The notes under the pieces: generated by a model
The model's database searches: none
What the model was told of the DNA's origin: nothing
The model's input: the letters and a program-made list of their open reading frames with translations, nothing else
Origin: Sphingomonas sp. ATCC 31555
GTDB lineage: Bacteria > Pseudomonadota > Alphaproteobacteria > Sphingomonadales > Sphingomonadaceae
Length of the DNA stretch: 64,000 bases
Assembly (NCBI RefSeq): GCF_000282895.1
Contig: NZ_ALBQ01000003.1
Coordinates: 117,623-181,622 of the forward strand
Direction of reading: 5' to 3'
Shown here: one piece after another, positions 7,256 through 16,576 of the stretch
How the letters are laid out: every line of letters begins with the position of its first letter
Position numbering within the stretch: the first letter of the stretch is position 1
Program-made: the position numbers and the translations under genes

Positions 7256-9019
7256 GTGCAGGATTATCGCGAAGCCGCCCGGCTGGACACGCTGCACCAG
7301 CTGAAACTGCTGGACACGCCGCCGAGCGAGCATTTCGACCGCATTACGCGAATGGCGGCACAGATTTTCGGCCTGCCGGTGGCGGCGGTATCGCTGACCG
7401 ACAGGGACCGGCAATGGTTCAAGTCGCGGGTGGGTGTCGAGCATTGCAGCATCCCGCGGCACAAAGCGCCTTGCGCCGAAGTCGCCGAGACGTGCGACTT
7501 TGTGATCATTGAGGACTTCGCGACGCACCCCGGCTATGCCGACAGCCTGCTCGCCCAGGCCGGCACCCGTTTCTATGCGGGCGCACCACTCATCACCAGC
7601 GATGGCTATGGGCTGGGCGCGCTGTGCGTACTAGGCATGGCGCCGCGCCATGCCACCGAGGCGGAGCTCGGCGCGCTGGCCGATCTCGCGGCGATGGTGA
7701 TGACGCAGATCGAACTGCAGCACGCTTTCGGACGGATCGATCCCATCAGCGGCCTGCCGACCCGCGCGCAGTTTCGCGACGATCTGATTGATCTGGCGCG
7801 GGACTATCCGGGGCAAGCCCGGATCGCGGTGGTCGGCGACCTTGCTCGCGACGACCAGATCGCCAAAATCGTGAGCGCAATGGGCGCGCCGCGCGTCGAC
7901 GAGATGGTGCGTGAAGCGTCGCGCGCAATCCAGGCGGCGCTGGGCGCCGATCGTACCGCCTATCATATCGGCACCACCCAATTCGCGTTCCTTTCGCCCC
8001 CCGATATGAAACCCGAAACCTATCAGCCGCTGCTCGAGCAGGCGTTCGAAACCATGCGGGCGACTTCCAGCGTGCGGTTTGTCACCAGTGTGGCCGTGGG
8101 CATGCGGCCGTTCCGCTTGGGTGAGGTTTCGTCGGAAGACGTTCTGCGTGGAGCGATCAGCGCGGCGCAGGACGCGCGCCGCACCGATGGCGCCATCGCG
8201 CTTTATTCGGCCGAACGCGATCAGGCGATGCGCCGGCGGTACGATCTTCTCCAGGATTTCGGCGCGGCGCTGGAGGCGGGAGATCAACTGCGGCTCGTGT
8301 ACCAGCCGCGGATCGACCTTCGCACCGGCGCGTGCGTGGGGGCGGAAACGTTGCTGCGGTGGCGTCATCCCGTGCTGGGTGACATATCGCCGGCCGAATT
8401 CATCCCGATCATCGAGCAAACCGCATTGGCCCAGCCGATCACGCAATGGGTGCTGGAGCAGGCGCTCGACCAACTGGTTCGCTGGCAGGCGGCAGGCATC
8501 AACCTGACGCTATCGATCAACCTTTCGGCTGCCAATCTGATGGAGACGGACCTGATCCAGCGCGTGCAACTGGCGTTGCTTGCACGCCAGTTGCGACCCG
8601 AGCAGCTGGAAATCGAGCTTACCGAGAGTGCGGTGATGGCCGAGCCCGAAAAGGCGCTGGCCATGCTGCGCGAACTGGCGGCGGCGGGGGTCGCGCTGGC
8701 GATCGACGATTTTGGCACCGGGCACAGCAGTCTTGCTTATCTGCAGCAGGTGCCTGCGCACGTGGTGAAGATCGATCAGGCGTTCGTCCGCTGCCTCGGC
8801 ACCGACGGAGGCGCCGATCATGTGCTGATCGAAACGATGGTGGGACTGATCCACAAGCTGGGCCGTCGCGTTGTCGCGGAGGGCGTGGAGACGGAGGAGA
8901 CCGCGCAGCTTCTGGCCGCCATGGGCTGCGAGGAAGGGCAGGGCTATTGGTTCGCGCGGCCTTTGGAGGCGGCGGCGTTCCTCGAATGGGTGGCGGCGCG
9001 CAGGGCGATCGCGGCTTAA
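7256..9019 (+). CDS. GAF - degenerate GGDEF - EAL cyclic-di-GMP phosphodiesterase
   Basis: 587-residue soluble signalling protein with no membrane segment. Residues about 1-155 form a GAF sensor (EHFDRITRMAAQIFGLPVAAVSL, DRQWFKSRVG). Residues about 160-310 are GGDEF-like but the signature is lost (HIGTTQFAFL in place of RxGGDEF), so it should not make c-di-GMP. The EAL domain (about 330-580) keeps the metal and catalytic residues: AETLLRWRHP (ETL for EAL), SINLSAANL, IELTES, IDDFGTGHSSL, VKIDQAFV, AEGVET and GQGYWFARP, so it is probably an active phosphodiesterase that lowers c-di-GMP, fitting control of motility. GTG start at 7256 with AAGGTGAAGGG upstream. Its stop overlaps the convergent ABC gene by four bases. 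Confidence 0.92.
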   Translation: MQDYREAARLDTLHQLKLLDTPPSEHFDRITRMAAQIFGLPVAAVSLTDRDRQWFKSRVGVEHCSIPRHKAPCAEVAETCDFVIIEDFATHPGYADSLLAQAGTRFYAGAPLITSDGYGLGALCVLGMAPRHATEAELGALADLAAMVMTQIELQHAFGRIDPISGLPTRAQFRDDLIDLARDYPGQARIAVVGDLARDDQIAKIVSAMGAPRVDEMVREASRAIQAALGADRTAYHIGTTQFAFLSPPDMKPETYQPLLEQAFETMRATSSVRFVTSVAVGMRPFRLGEVSSEDVLRGAISAAQDARRTDGAIALYSAERDQAMRRRYDLLQDFGAALEAGDQLRLVYQPRIDLRTGACVGAETLLRWRHPVLGDISPAEFIPIIEQTALAQPITQWVLEQALDQLVRWQAAGINLTLSINLSAANLMETDLIQRVQLALLARQLRPEQLEIELTESAVMAEPEKALAMLRELAAAGVALAIDDFGTGHSSLAYLQQVPAHVVKIDQAFVRCLGTDGGADHVLIETMVGLIHKLGRRVVAEGVETEETAQLLAAMGCEEGQGYWFARPLEAAAFLEWVAARRAIAA

Positions 9020-10794
9020 GCGCTTTCCTGGAACTGCAGCGCGGCCAGCCGGGCATAGAGCCCGCCCTTGGCGACCAACTCCGCATGGGTGCCGGTCTCC
9101 ACAATGCGGCCGGCATCCATCACGATGATGCGGCCTGCCGCCCGCACGGTGGCGAGGCGGTGGGCGATTACCAAGGTGGTGCGCCCATGCATCAGCCGTT
9201 CCAGCGCATCCTGCACCAGCCTTTCGCTTTCCGCGTCGAGAGCGCTGGTCGCTTCGTCGAGCAGAAGAATCGGCGTGTCGCGCAGCAGCGCGCGGGCGAT
9301 GGCCAGTCGCTGGCGCTGGCCGCCGGATAGCCGCGCTCCGCCTTCCCCCAGATAGGTATCGAGCCCATCGGGCAGGTCGCGAAGGAAGCTGGCGGCATTG
9401 GCCGCCTCGGCGGCCGCCCAGATGGCGTCGTCGCTAGCGTTCCAGTCGCCGTAGCGAAGGTTATCCCGAGCGCTGGCGGCGAAGATCACCGTCTCTTGCG
9501 GCACCATCGCGATGCGGGCCCGGACATCGGCGGGATCGGCGCTGGGAATGGCGACTCCATCGACCCGGATCTCGCCCGATTCAGGATCGTAGAAACGCTG
9601 CAGCAACTGGAAGAGAGTGGACTTGCCCGCACCCGACGGGCCCACCACCGCAACCGTCTCGCCAGGCGCTACGAACAGCGAAAAGTCCTGGAGTGCCGAG
9701 ACTTCGGGACGGGTTGGGTAGCGGAAGGTAACGCAATCGAATGCGATGGCGCCTTCGGCAGGGCGGGGCAGGGGCGTGGGCCGGGCCGGCGCGGCGATAT
9801 CCGGCTCCTGCGCGAGCAGTTCCGCCAGCCTGCTGGCCGCGCCGGACGCGCGCAGCAGATCCCCATAAACCTCGGTCAGCGCGCCGAACGAGCCGGTGAC
9901 CAGGCCAGCGGTGATGACGAAGGCGGTGATCGCGCCCCCGCTGATCTGCCCGGCCGCGACCCCGGCAACCGCATCCCACATGATCAGGGTGATCGCGGTG
10001 AAGAGCAGGCCGATCACCAGCGCCGTCATCACTGCCCGCAGCGCGAACCGCCGTTTGGCCGCAGCGAAACTGCGCGTCACCGCATCTTCGAATCGCTTCC
10101 CTTCGCGCGGCTCCTGTCCGAAAGCCTGCACGATCTGCATTGCGCCCAGCGTTTCCGATGCGATTGCGCCGATATCGGCGACGCGATCCTGGCTGGTGCG
10201 CGAGTATTGGCGCACGCGCCCCCCCAACCACACGATGGGAAGCACGGTGAGCGGCATGCCGACGATCAGATAGGCGGCGATCTTCGGCGCAAGCACGAAG
10301 AGGTAGATTACGCCGCCAATGCCCGTGAGCAGGTTGCGCAACGCGGTGGATACGGTCGATCCCACCACCTGTTCGACCAGTGCCGTATCCGATGTAAGGC
10401 GCGATGCGATTTCGGACGGGCGATTTTCCTCGAACCATTTCGGCGGCAGGCGCAGCAGGTTGCGGTGCACGGCGACGCGGAGATCGGCCACGGTGCGCTC
10501 GGCCACCCACGATACCGCGTAGAAGCGCACCGCTGTCGCGATCGATAGCACCAGGATCACCGCCAGCAGACCCTGGAAATACACGCCGATCTCGCTGGTA
10601 TCGGCACCGGCGGAAAAGCCGTTGTCGACGATTTGCTTGAACGTGCGCGGGATCCATAGCGTCGCGAGCGACGACGTGATCAGCGCTGCGGTCGCGATGG
10701 CGATCTGTAGCGGATAGCCGCGCGTGAAACGCCAGATGACGAGCAGGCTGCTGAGCTTGCGGCGGGGCGCCGGCGGCGGGATCGTATCGGCCAT
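9016..10794 (-). CDS. ABC transporter, fused permease-ATPase (ABCB/MsbA-like exporter)
   Basis: 592 residues: an N-terminal type IV exporter membrane domain with six predicted helices (about 30-320) and a C-terminal nucleotide-binding domain. The latter shows Walker A VVGPSGAGKST, the Q-loop region, signature LSGGQRQRLAIARA, Walker B ILLLDEATSALD and the H-loop VIAHRL. It works as a homodimer in the inner membrane; lipids or hydrophobic compounds are the common substrates, but nothing here fixes the substrate. ATG 10794 is taken as the start; a GTG 13 codons upstream (10833) is also possible. It converges on the EAL gene and is divergent from phaZ. Confidence 0.92.
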   Translation of the reverse strand: MADTIPPPAPRRKLSSLLVIWRFTRGYPLQIAIATAALITSSLATLWIPRTFKQIVDNGFSAGADTSEIGVYFQGLLAVILVLSIATAVRFYAVSWVAERTVADLRVAVHRNLLRLPPKWFEENRPSEIASRLTSDTALVEQVVGSTVSTALRNLLTGIGGVIYLFVLAPKIAAYLIVGMPLTVLPIVWLGGRVRQYSRTSQDRVADIGAIASETLGAMQIVQAFGQEPREGKRFEDAVTRSFAAAKRRFALRAVMTALVIGLLFTAITLIMWDAVAGVAAGQISGGAITAFVITAGLVTGSFGALTEVYGDLLRASGAASRLAELLAQEPDIAAPARPTPLPRPAEGAIAFDCVTFRYPTRPEVSALQDFSLFVAPGETVAVVGPSGAGKSTLFQLLQRFYDPESGEIRVDGVAIPSADPADVRARIAMVPQETVIFAASARDNLRYGDWNASDDAIWAAAEAANAASFLRDLPDGLDTYLGEGGARLSGGQRQRLAIARALLRDTPILLLDEATSALDAESERLVQDALERLMHGRTTLVIAHRLATVRAAGRIIVMDAGRIVETGTHAELVAKGGLYARLAALQFQESA

Positions 10795-10945
10795 GGCGAG
10801 CGCGTAGCGCGGTTCGCGAGGCAGGGGAACCACCCGCGACTGTCTCGGTTCCGCATTGGTACGACATTGCGGCGCACAACGCCGCCGTCTATATGGATCA
10901 TAACAAACCCCCGCTGCAGGGATCGGGGCACGGGGAAGGAAATCT

Positions 10946-12178
10946 ATGCTGTACGACGCCTACGAGATTCAGCGTTCCATGCTCGCCGGAGCGAGCGCTT
11001 TGGCCAATTTCGGCGCAGGCCTGCTCAACAATCCTGCCAATCCCTTCGCCTATTTCGGGGGCGGACCGGTGCTCGCCTCTGCGCTGGAGGTGTTTGCGCA
11101 TGCCTCGGCACCGCGCGGCAAGCCCAGGTTCCTGCTCGATCAGACCGTGATCGACGGCCAAATGGTGGAGGTGCAGGAGGAAGTGGTGCTGCGCAAGCCG
11201 TTCGGCCAGCTGAAGCGGTTCGTGCGCAAGGGCGTGGAAGGTGGCCCGAAGCTGCTGATCGTCGCGCCGATGTCCGGCCACTATGCCACGCTGCTGCGAG
11301 GCACGGTGGAGCGGATGCTGCCGGTGGCGGACGTGTACATCACCGACTGGCGCGACGCGAAACTCGTGCCGACGTCGGAGGGCCGGTTCGACCTCGACGA
11401 TTATATCGACTATCTAATCGCGTTCCTGGAGCATATCGGAGCGGAGGGCGATCCGCGTCCGCACATGCTCGCCGTCTGTCAGCCTTCCGTGCCCTGCTAC
11501 GCGGCCGCGGCGCTGATGAGCGCCGACAAGCATCCCAACCGTCCGCGCACGCTGACCATGATGGGCGGCCCGATCGACACGCGCGAGGCGCCCACCGCCG
11601 TCAACACGCTCGCGACCGAGCGGCCGTTCACCTGGTTCGAGCATAACGTGATCGCCACCGTCCCGATGACCTATGCCGGCGCCGGGCGGAAAGTGTATCC
11701 GGGTTTCCTGCAGCTCGCCGGTTTCATGACGATGAACCTGGGCAACCACCTGATCTCGCATTGGGAAATGTTCAAGCACCTCGTTCAGGGCGATGACGAG
11801 AGCGCCGATGCGACGATGAAGTTCTACGAGGAATATCGCTCGGTCTGCGACATGACCGCCGAATTCTACCTCCAGACGATCGACGTCGTGTTCCAGTCGC
11901 ATGCTCTGCCTAAGGGAACGATGACGCATCGCGGCCGGCTGGTCGATCCGGGTGCGATCACCGATATCGGCGTGCTGGCAATCGAAGGCGAGCGCGACGA
12001 TATCTCCGGCATCGGTCAGACCAAGGCGGCGCTTACCTGCGCGAAGAACCTGCCGGAAGCCTATCGCCAGTATCACCTGGCCGAAGGCGTGGGCCATTAT
12101 GGCATTTTCAACGGTTCGAAGTGGCGCAACCGGATTGCGCCGGTGGTCGAGCAGTGGATGGCGACTCACGCAGGTTGA
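10946..12178 (+). CDS. phaZ: Intracellular polyhydroxybutyrate depolymerase
   Basis: 410 residues, the length of the PhaZ1/PhbZ intracellular depolymerase family, which mobilises amorphous PHB granules in the cytoplasm. It has the usual N-terminus MLYDAYEIQR and an alpha/beta-hydrolase fold with a cysteine nucleophile in AVCQPSVP (C178), a putative catalytic Asp in IEGERDDI and the His in GVGHYGIFNG. ATG with GGAAGGAA upstream. The window also has a thiolase and a MaoC hydratase a few kb away that could belong to the same (R)-3-hydroxyacyl-CoA economy, but they are not in this operon. Confidence 0.94.
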   Translation: MLYDAYEIQRSMLAGASALANFGAGLLNNPANPFAYFGGGPVLASALEVFAHASAPRGKPRFLLDQTVIDGQMVEVQEEVVLRKPFGQLKRFVRKGVEGGPKLLIVAPMSGHYATLLRGTVERMLPVADVYITDWRDAKLVPTSEGRFDLDDYIDYLIAFLEHIGAEGDPRPHMLAVCQPSVPCYAAAALMSADKHPNRPRTLTMMGGPIDTREAPTAVNTLATERPFTWFEHNVIATVPMTYAGAGRKVYPGFLQLAGFMTMNLGNHLISHWEMFKHLVQGDDESADATMKFYEEYRSVCDMTAEFYLQTIDVVFQSHALPKGTMTHRGRLVDPGAITDIGVLAIEGERDDISGIGQTKAALTCAKNLPEAYRQYHLAEGVGHYGIFNGSKWRNRIAPVVEQWMATHAG

Positions 12179-12201
12179 GCAGCAGCCCTTAGGCGGGCTC
12201 G

Positions 12202-12570
12202 TCAATCGTAGCGGGTGACGAGCCAGCTCCACACCAGCCAGGCGAGCAGCGCCCAAATCGCGAGAATAATGGCGATGCCGCCCCAGCTGACGGGGCGCCC
12301 GCTTGCCTTTTCCGCCTCGATCCGATGCTCGGCGAACTGCTCGGCCGGGATCAGCTTCTCGAATAGCCAGATGCCGAGCGGGATCAGAATCGCATCGTCG
12401 ACCAGCCCGAGCACGGGAACGAAATCAGGGATCAGGTCTATCGGCGACAGCGCATAGGCCGCGACTAAAACGCCGACGATCCGCGCAGCCAGGGGCGTGC
12501 GCGGATCGCGGATCGCGAGCCAAACGGCATGCGCTTCGGTGCGGACGCGGTGCGCGAGGGAAGGGCCCAT
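12202..12570 (-). CDS. YkvA/DUF1232 family membrane protein
   Basis: 122 residues. The DUF1232 signature YALSPIDLIPDFVPVLGLVDD lies at about residues 39-60, followed by two hydrophobic stretches, the last a clear C-terminal transmembrane helix (about 97-118). The function of this widespread family is unknown. It converges with phaZ. Confidence 0.88.
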   Translation of the reverse strand: MGPSLAHRVRTEAHAVWLAIRDPRTPLAARIVGVLVAAYALSPIDLIPDFVPVLGLVDDAILIPLGIWLFEKLIPAEQFAEHRIEAEKASGRPVSWGGIAIILAIWALLAWLVWSWLVTRYD

Positions 12571-12611
12571 GGCCCTGGATCGCGCAGCGGCGCCGCCCGG
12601 TCAATCGCGGA

Positions 12612-13091
12612 TCAGGATTCTGCGGTGGTATCCACCTTGGCGTGGCTGCCGGTTTCGTCCGATCGGATCTTGCCGCCGAACAGCATCTTCAGCTTGCCGG
12701 TGACCGACATATCGGTCTCCCACATTTCGGCATCTTCGATGTCTAGGCGCAGCAGTGCGAGGTTCGGATCCTGCTTGCCGCCGGGGAACCAGGCTTCCAC
12801 CTGGTTGTCCCACAGCTTGTCGATCATCGCGAAGTCGTTGTCGATCCGCGCGGTGCCGGCCAGGCACGCGAAGAAATCATGCCCCTTTGCGACGAACTGC
12901 GCCATCGCCGGGCCACCCTTGGCCATGCGATTGTCCTTGCCGATGAAGAAGAAGATCGTGTCGATCTGGTCCTCGTCCAGTTGTGCGGTCAGCGGTTCGC
13001 TGTGCTGTCCGTCCTGCAGACCCACCATCATATAGGGGCTGCTCGCCAGCTTGGACCAGAAATGCTTCTTCAGTTCGACGGTGTCGGCCAT
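12612..13091 (-). CDS. Pyridoxamine 5'-phosphate oxidase-like general stress protein
   Basis: 159-residue split-barrel flavin-binding-fold protein of the general stress protein 26 type. The core reads SSPYMMVGLQDG, DTIFFFIGKDNRMAKG and AKGHDFFACLAGTARID, with a KLWDNQVEAWFPGGKQDP block and a C-terminal LFGGKIRSDETG typical of this subfamily. These proteins are thought to bind FMN, FAD or haem; no reaction can be assigned. A strong site CTAAGGAGACGATC precedes the ATG at 13091. Sits 42 bases downstream of the glucokinase-like gene in the same direction and could be co-transcribed with it. Confidence 0.87.
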   Translation of the reverse strand: MADTVELKKHFWSKLASSPYMMVGLQDGQHSEPLTAQLDEDQIDTIFFFIGKDNRMAKGGPAMAQFVAKGHDFFACLAGTARIDNDFAMIDKLWDNQVEAWFPGGKQDPNLALLRLDIEDAEMWETDMSVTGKLKMLFGGKIRSDETGSHAKVDTTAES

Positions 13092-13133
13092 GATCGTCTC
13101 CTTAGGATCTGGCCGGGTAACGTGCAGGCCCGC

Positions 13134-14084
13134 TCAGGCGTTCCGGAGGGCGGCGGCGGCGCCGATCAGCTCCAGGTCGTTGCGATTGACCAGCGCCACC
13201 GGGACTTCCGACAGCGGGCGGCGAAAGGCGATGCGCGCTTCCATGCGCTTGCGAAAACAGGGACCGGCCAGATCGACCTGCAGCGCGCGAGCGATCGCGC
13301 CGGTGAGGAACACGCCGTCCCACGCGTCGAACGTCAACGCGAGATCCCCCACAAAGGCGCCGAGATGCTGGGCGAACATCCGCACGACATCGGTGCAGAT
13401 CGGATCGCGCCCGACATTGCGGGTGACGTCTTCCGGCGCGCGCAGCCTTTTGCCGCCCGACAGCGCCTCATATGCCAAGAGAAGACCCCCGGCGCTGAGT
13501 AGCGTCTCCACCTCCACCAGCATGCCGCGACTGCGGCAGAAGGCCGCGAAACGTTCCTCTTCCGCCGTCTGCGGCGCAAAGGCGATGTGGCCGGCTTCGC
13601 TCTGCACGGGCACCAGCCGCCCATCCGCACCGATCAGGGCGGATACGCCGAGCCCGGTGCCGATCCCAACCACTGCATAATTGCCTTGCGGGCTCGGGGG
13701 CTTGGGCGGCGGACCGGACAGGGGCGTGAACGCCGCCTGCGGCAGCCGGGTCAGCGCCAGTGCATTTGCCGAGCATTCGTTCAGCGCAATCGGGCGCTCG
13801 CGCAACACCGCTTCCACCCCGGCCAACGAGATATACCAGCGGCTGCCGGTAAGGTTGATCAGATCGCCGCGCACCGGGCCGGCCACCGCCAATGCGCTCG
13901 GCAGGCGTGCATCGCGCAGCCCGACGCGGGTGAGATAGGTGATCAGTGCGCTGGTGAACGTAGGGTGATCGGCGTTGAAGAAGCGCTGCTGCTCGCGCGG
14001 ATCAGTGCCTTCCTCGCCTCCGGTCAAGCCGAACCGGACCGATTGGCGGCCGATATCGGCCACCAGCGCCACGCCATCCCCCAT
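13134..14084 (-). CDS. Glucokinase-like protein (Glk family) with altered active site
   Basis: 316 residues of the bacterial Glk (Pfam Glucokinase) family. The phosphate-binding blocks are recognisable: VADIGRQSVRFGLT near the N-terminus, AVVGIGTGLGVSAL and SEAGHIAFAP in the middle, VFLTGAIARALQ near the end. The segment holding the catalytic Asp (INDFTA in E. coli, D100) reads LNECSANALAL, with Glu in place of Asp. It may still be a hexose kinase with changed activity or may have become a regulatory protein. The canonical ATP loop DxGGT is also altered (DIGRQS). Hence no symbol is given. Minus strand, upstream of the stress-protein gene. Confidence 0.75.
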   Translation of the reverse strand: MGDGVALVADIGRQSVRFGLTGGEEGTDPREQQRFFNADHPTFTSALITYLTRVGLRDARLPSALAVAGPVRGDLINLTGSRWYISLAGVEAVLRERPIALNECSANALALTRLPQAAFTPLSGPPPKPPSPQGNYAVVGIGTGLGVSALIGADGRLVPVQSEAGHIAFAPQTAEEERFAAFCRSRGMLVEVETLLSAGGLLLAYEALSGGKRLRAPEDVTRNVGRDPICTDVVRMFAQHLGAFVGDLALTFDAWDGVFLTGAIARALQVDLAGPCFRKRMEARIAFRRPLSEVPVALVNRNDLELIGAAAALRNA

Positions 14085-14182
14085 TGCTTCCTCGTCCTGT
14101 TGCTGCCCTATCGAACGGGCGTTTGGGACAGGGTATCGCTAACAATGTTGAAAGAGCAATAGCTTGTCGTTGCTCTGCGGGT

Positions 14183-14674
14183 TCAGCGGGCTCGCGGATC
14201 GGCACCGAAGCGATTGGTCCCAATCATCGGCGACCAGAAAAGCGCGATCACCAGGATCGTCAATGCCACCGGTGCAGCCCAAGATAGTACGGGTAGGCCC
14301 CCGTGCAGCCCAATCGCCACCTGCTGCCGATTGAGCCAGCCTGCCAGCACGATCAGCGCCAGCACGACGCCGGGAAGCACCGGCAAGCCCACATCGTGCA
14401 GGCGCCGCGCGCCCAGCCCTATCAAGGGTACGAGCAGCAGCAATGCCAGCGATTGCTCGAAGGCGACGCGCCGCCAGAGGATGGGTAATCCGAGGGCCGT
14501 GGGCGGGTGAAAGAAATGCACCAGCACGAGAAGCATGGCCTCGCCAAAGGCGATCAGGATCAGGGCGCTGGCAAGCTCGCTGCGCGTTGCGCGGCCGCGG
14601 AGCACGAAGCTCTGTGTGCATGCGCGGAGTCCGCTGCGAAGCGAAACGCCATCGGCGTAGGTTGCTGCCGTCAT
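14183..14674 (-). CDS. DUF805 family inner-membrane protein
   Basis: 163 residues with four predicted transmembrane helices. The N-terminal segment SLRSGLRACTQSFVLRGRATRSELA and the loop LGARRLHDVGL carry the conserved RGRATRxEFW and RRLHDxG features of DUF805. The family has no established function. The start is ATG 14674; it lies 41 bases downstream of the thiolase gene, in the same direction. Confidence 0.85.
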   Translation of the reverse strand: MTAATYADGVSLRSGLRACTQSFVLRGRATRSELASALILIAFGEAMLLVLVHFFHPPTALGLPILWRRVAFEQSLALLLLVPLIGLGARRLHDVGLPVLPGVVLALIVLAGWLNRQQVAIGLHGGLPVLSWAAPVALTILVIALFWSPMIGTNRFGADPRAR

Positions 14675-14715
14675 GGAAGGGAGGGTGCCGTGGCGGGCAC
14701 CCTCCGGTCAAGCCC

Positions 14716-15891
14716 TTAGAGTGTCTCGAAAAGACCCGCTGCGCCCATGCCGCCGCCGATGCACATGGTGACGACGACATACTTCGCGCCGCGACGCTTG
14801 CCTTCGATCAATGCATGGCCTGTCATCCGCGCGCCCGACATGCCATAGGGGTGGCCGATCGAGATCGCGCCGCCGTTGACGTTGAGCAGCTCGTTAGGAA
14901 TGCCCAGCTTGTCGCGGCAGTAGAGCACCTGCACCGCGAACGCTTCGTTCAGCTCCCACAGGCCGATATCGTCCATCTTAAGGTTGAAGCGCTCGAGCAG
15001 CTTGGGGATCGCATAGACCGGGCCAATGCCCATTTCGTCGGGCTTGGTGCCCGCCACCGCCATGCCGACATAGCGGCCCAGCGGGGTGAGGCCGCGCTGC
15101 TCGGCAAGCTTCTCCTCCATCAGCACCGCGGCCGAGGAACCGTCGGACAGCTGGCTGGCATTGCCCGCGGTGACGGTGCCGTTCGGCACCACCGGCTGAA
15201 GCGCCTGCAGGCCCTCCAGCGTCGTCTCGGGGCGATTGCCCTCGTCCTTGGAAAGCGTGATTTCCTTCTGCGAGACTTCCTTGGTCTCCTTGTTGACCAG
15301 GTTCATCGTAGCGGTGACGGGCACGATCTCGTCGTCGAACTTGCCCGCGGCCTGCGCGGCGGCGGTGCGCTGCTGCGACTGGAAGGCATAGGCGTCGCAC
15401 GCATCGCGGCCGATGCCGTAGCGGGCGGCGACCACCTCGGCAGTCTGGAGCATCGGCATATAGGTGTCGTTGTGCATCGCAATCAGCTCACGGTCGGGCT
15501 CGACGCGCATCTGCGGGGTCTGGACGAGGCTGATCGACTCCACGCCGCCGCCCAGCGTGATATCCATATTGTCGACGACGATCTGCTTGGCCGCGGTGGC
15601 GATCGCCATCAGGCCCGAGGCGCATTGCCGGTCGATCGACATGCCCGGCACGTCCACCGGCAGCCCGGCGCGGAGCAATGCCAGGCGGGCGATGTTGGGC
15701 GCCTGGCTGCCCTGCTGGAGCGCGGCGCCGAACACGACGTCGTCGACCTGGCCCGGCTCGATGCCCGCCCGCTCGACCGCGGCGCGGATGGCGTGCGCGC
15801 CCAGCGTCGGCGCCGGCGTGGCGTTGAACGCCCCGCGATAGGCCCGGCCGATGCCCGTGCGGGCGGTGGAAACGATGACTGCGGAGCGCAT
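14716..15891 (-). CDS. Acetyl-CoA C-acyltransferase (thiolase)
   Basis: 391 residues, the standard thiolase length. Condenses or cleaves acyl-CoA: beta-oxidation or acetoacetyl-CoA formation. The acyl-accepting Cys is in [16 protein letters not shown], the second-site [16 protein letters not shown] supplies the His, and [13 protein letters not shown] the C-terminal Cys. The extended substrate loop cannot tell PhaA (biosynthetic) from FadA (degradative). Its neighbour upstream, beyond a repeat, is a MaoC hydratase on the same strand, so the pair may act in one acyl-CoA pathway. Confidence 0.93.
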   Translation of the reverse strand: MRSAVIVSTARTGIGRAYRGAFNATPAPTLGAHAIRAAVERAGIEPGQVDDVVFGAALQQGSQAPNIARLALLRAGLPVDVPGMSIDRQCASGLMAIATAAKQIVVDNMDITLGGGVESISLVQTPQMRVEPDRELIAMHNDTYMPMLQTAEVVAARYGIGRDACDAYAFQSQQRTAAAQAAGKFDDEIVPVTATMNLVNKETKEVSQKEITLSKDEGNRPETTLEGLQALQPVVPNGTVTAGNASQLSDGSSAAVLMEEKLAEQRGLTPLGRYVGMAVAGTKPDEMGIGPVYAIPKLLERFNLKMDDIGLWELNEAFAVQVLYCRDKLGIPNELLNVNGGAISIGHPYGMSGARMTGHALIEGKRRGAKYVVVTMCIGGGMGAAGLFETL

Positions 15892-15913
15892 TTCCTGTCC
15901 TTCCTTCTTCGCT

Positions 15914-16020
15914 CCCCTCCCGCTTGCAGGAGGGGCTGGGGGAGGGGTTGGGCCCCTCCGGTTCCGTTGTTTCGAGGCTAGACCAGCCCCTCCCCTAACC
16001 CCTCCCGCAAGCGGGAGGGG
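15914..16020. repeat. Dispersed G+C-rich inverted repeat, family A, copy 1
   Basis: The left part CCCCTCCCGCTTGCAGGAGG... is mirrored at the right by ...CCTCCCGCAAGCGGGAGGGG, and an inner pair (GGGGCTGGGGGAGGGG against CCCCTCCCCTAACCCC) continues the inverted symmetry. It sits between the MaoC and thiolase genes. A near-identical element closes the window at 63905-64000, so this is a mobile or amplified repeat family and not an operon-specific terminator. Confidence 0.8.
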
Positions 16021-16023
16021 AAT

Positions 16024-16482
16024 TTAGACGTAAATCAGCGCGATCCACTCGGCGATCACCGCCGGCTTCTCCTCGCCTTCGATCTCGAGCCGATATTCCT
16101 GCACCTGTTCCCAGACGCCGGGCTGGCGCTCGACGAACTTCTTGAGCGTGAACCGCCCGCGCACCCGCTTGCCCGAGCGCACCGGGGTGATGAACCGCAC
16201 CTTGTTCCCCCCATAGTTCACGCCCATCCGCGCGCCTTCGATCCCCGGCGCATCGGTGCGGACGGCGAGCATCGGCATCAGCGAGAGCGACAGGAAACCA
16301 TGCGCGATCGTGCCGCCGAACGGCGTTTCGCCCGCGCGTACCGGATCGACATGGATGAACTGGTGGTCGCCGGTCGCTTCCGCGAACTGGTCGATCATCG
16401 CCTGGGTGACCTCCACCCAGTCCGAGACATGCTCGGCGCCGATCCGTTCGGCCATCGCGTGCGGGGTGACGGTCGCCGCCAA
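16024..16482 (-). CDS. MaoC family (R)-enoyl-CoA hydratase-like protein
   Basis: 152-residue hot-dog-fold protein. The hydratase motif is visible: VTQAMIDQFAEATGDHQFIHVDPVRAGETPFGGTIAHGFL, with the catalytic Asp-His pair (D39-x4-H44 region, GDHQFIH) and the conserved GGTIAHGFL. It probably hydrates trans-2-enoyl-CoA. The relatives include NodN-like and PhaJ-like proteins. Divergent from putA and upstream of the thiolase gene on the same strand, with a repeat between. Confidence 0.88.
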   Translation of the reverse strand: MAATVTPHAMAERIGAEHVSDWVEVTQAMIDQFAEATGDHQFIHVDPVRAGETPFGGTIAHGFLSLSLMPMLAVRTDAPGIEGARMGVNYGGNKVRFITPVRSGKRVRGRFTLKKFVERQPGVWEQVQEYRLEIEGEEKPAVIAEWIALIYV

Positions 16483-16576
16483 GACTATCCTCTCGCGTAA
16501 TTATCTTTCATAGGCACGCCATATCTAGTGGGGCCACCGGCCTCCCTGCAAGCTTTAGCCGACCGGAAACTGGAAA

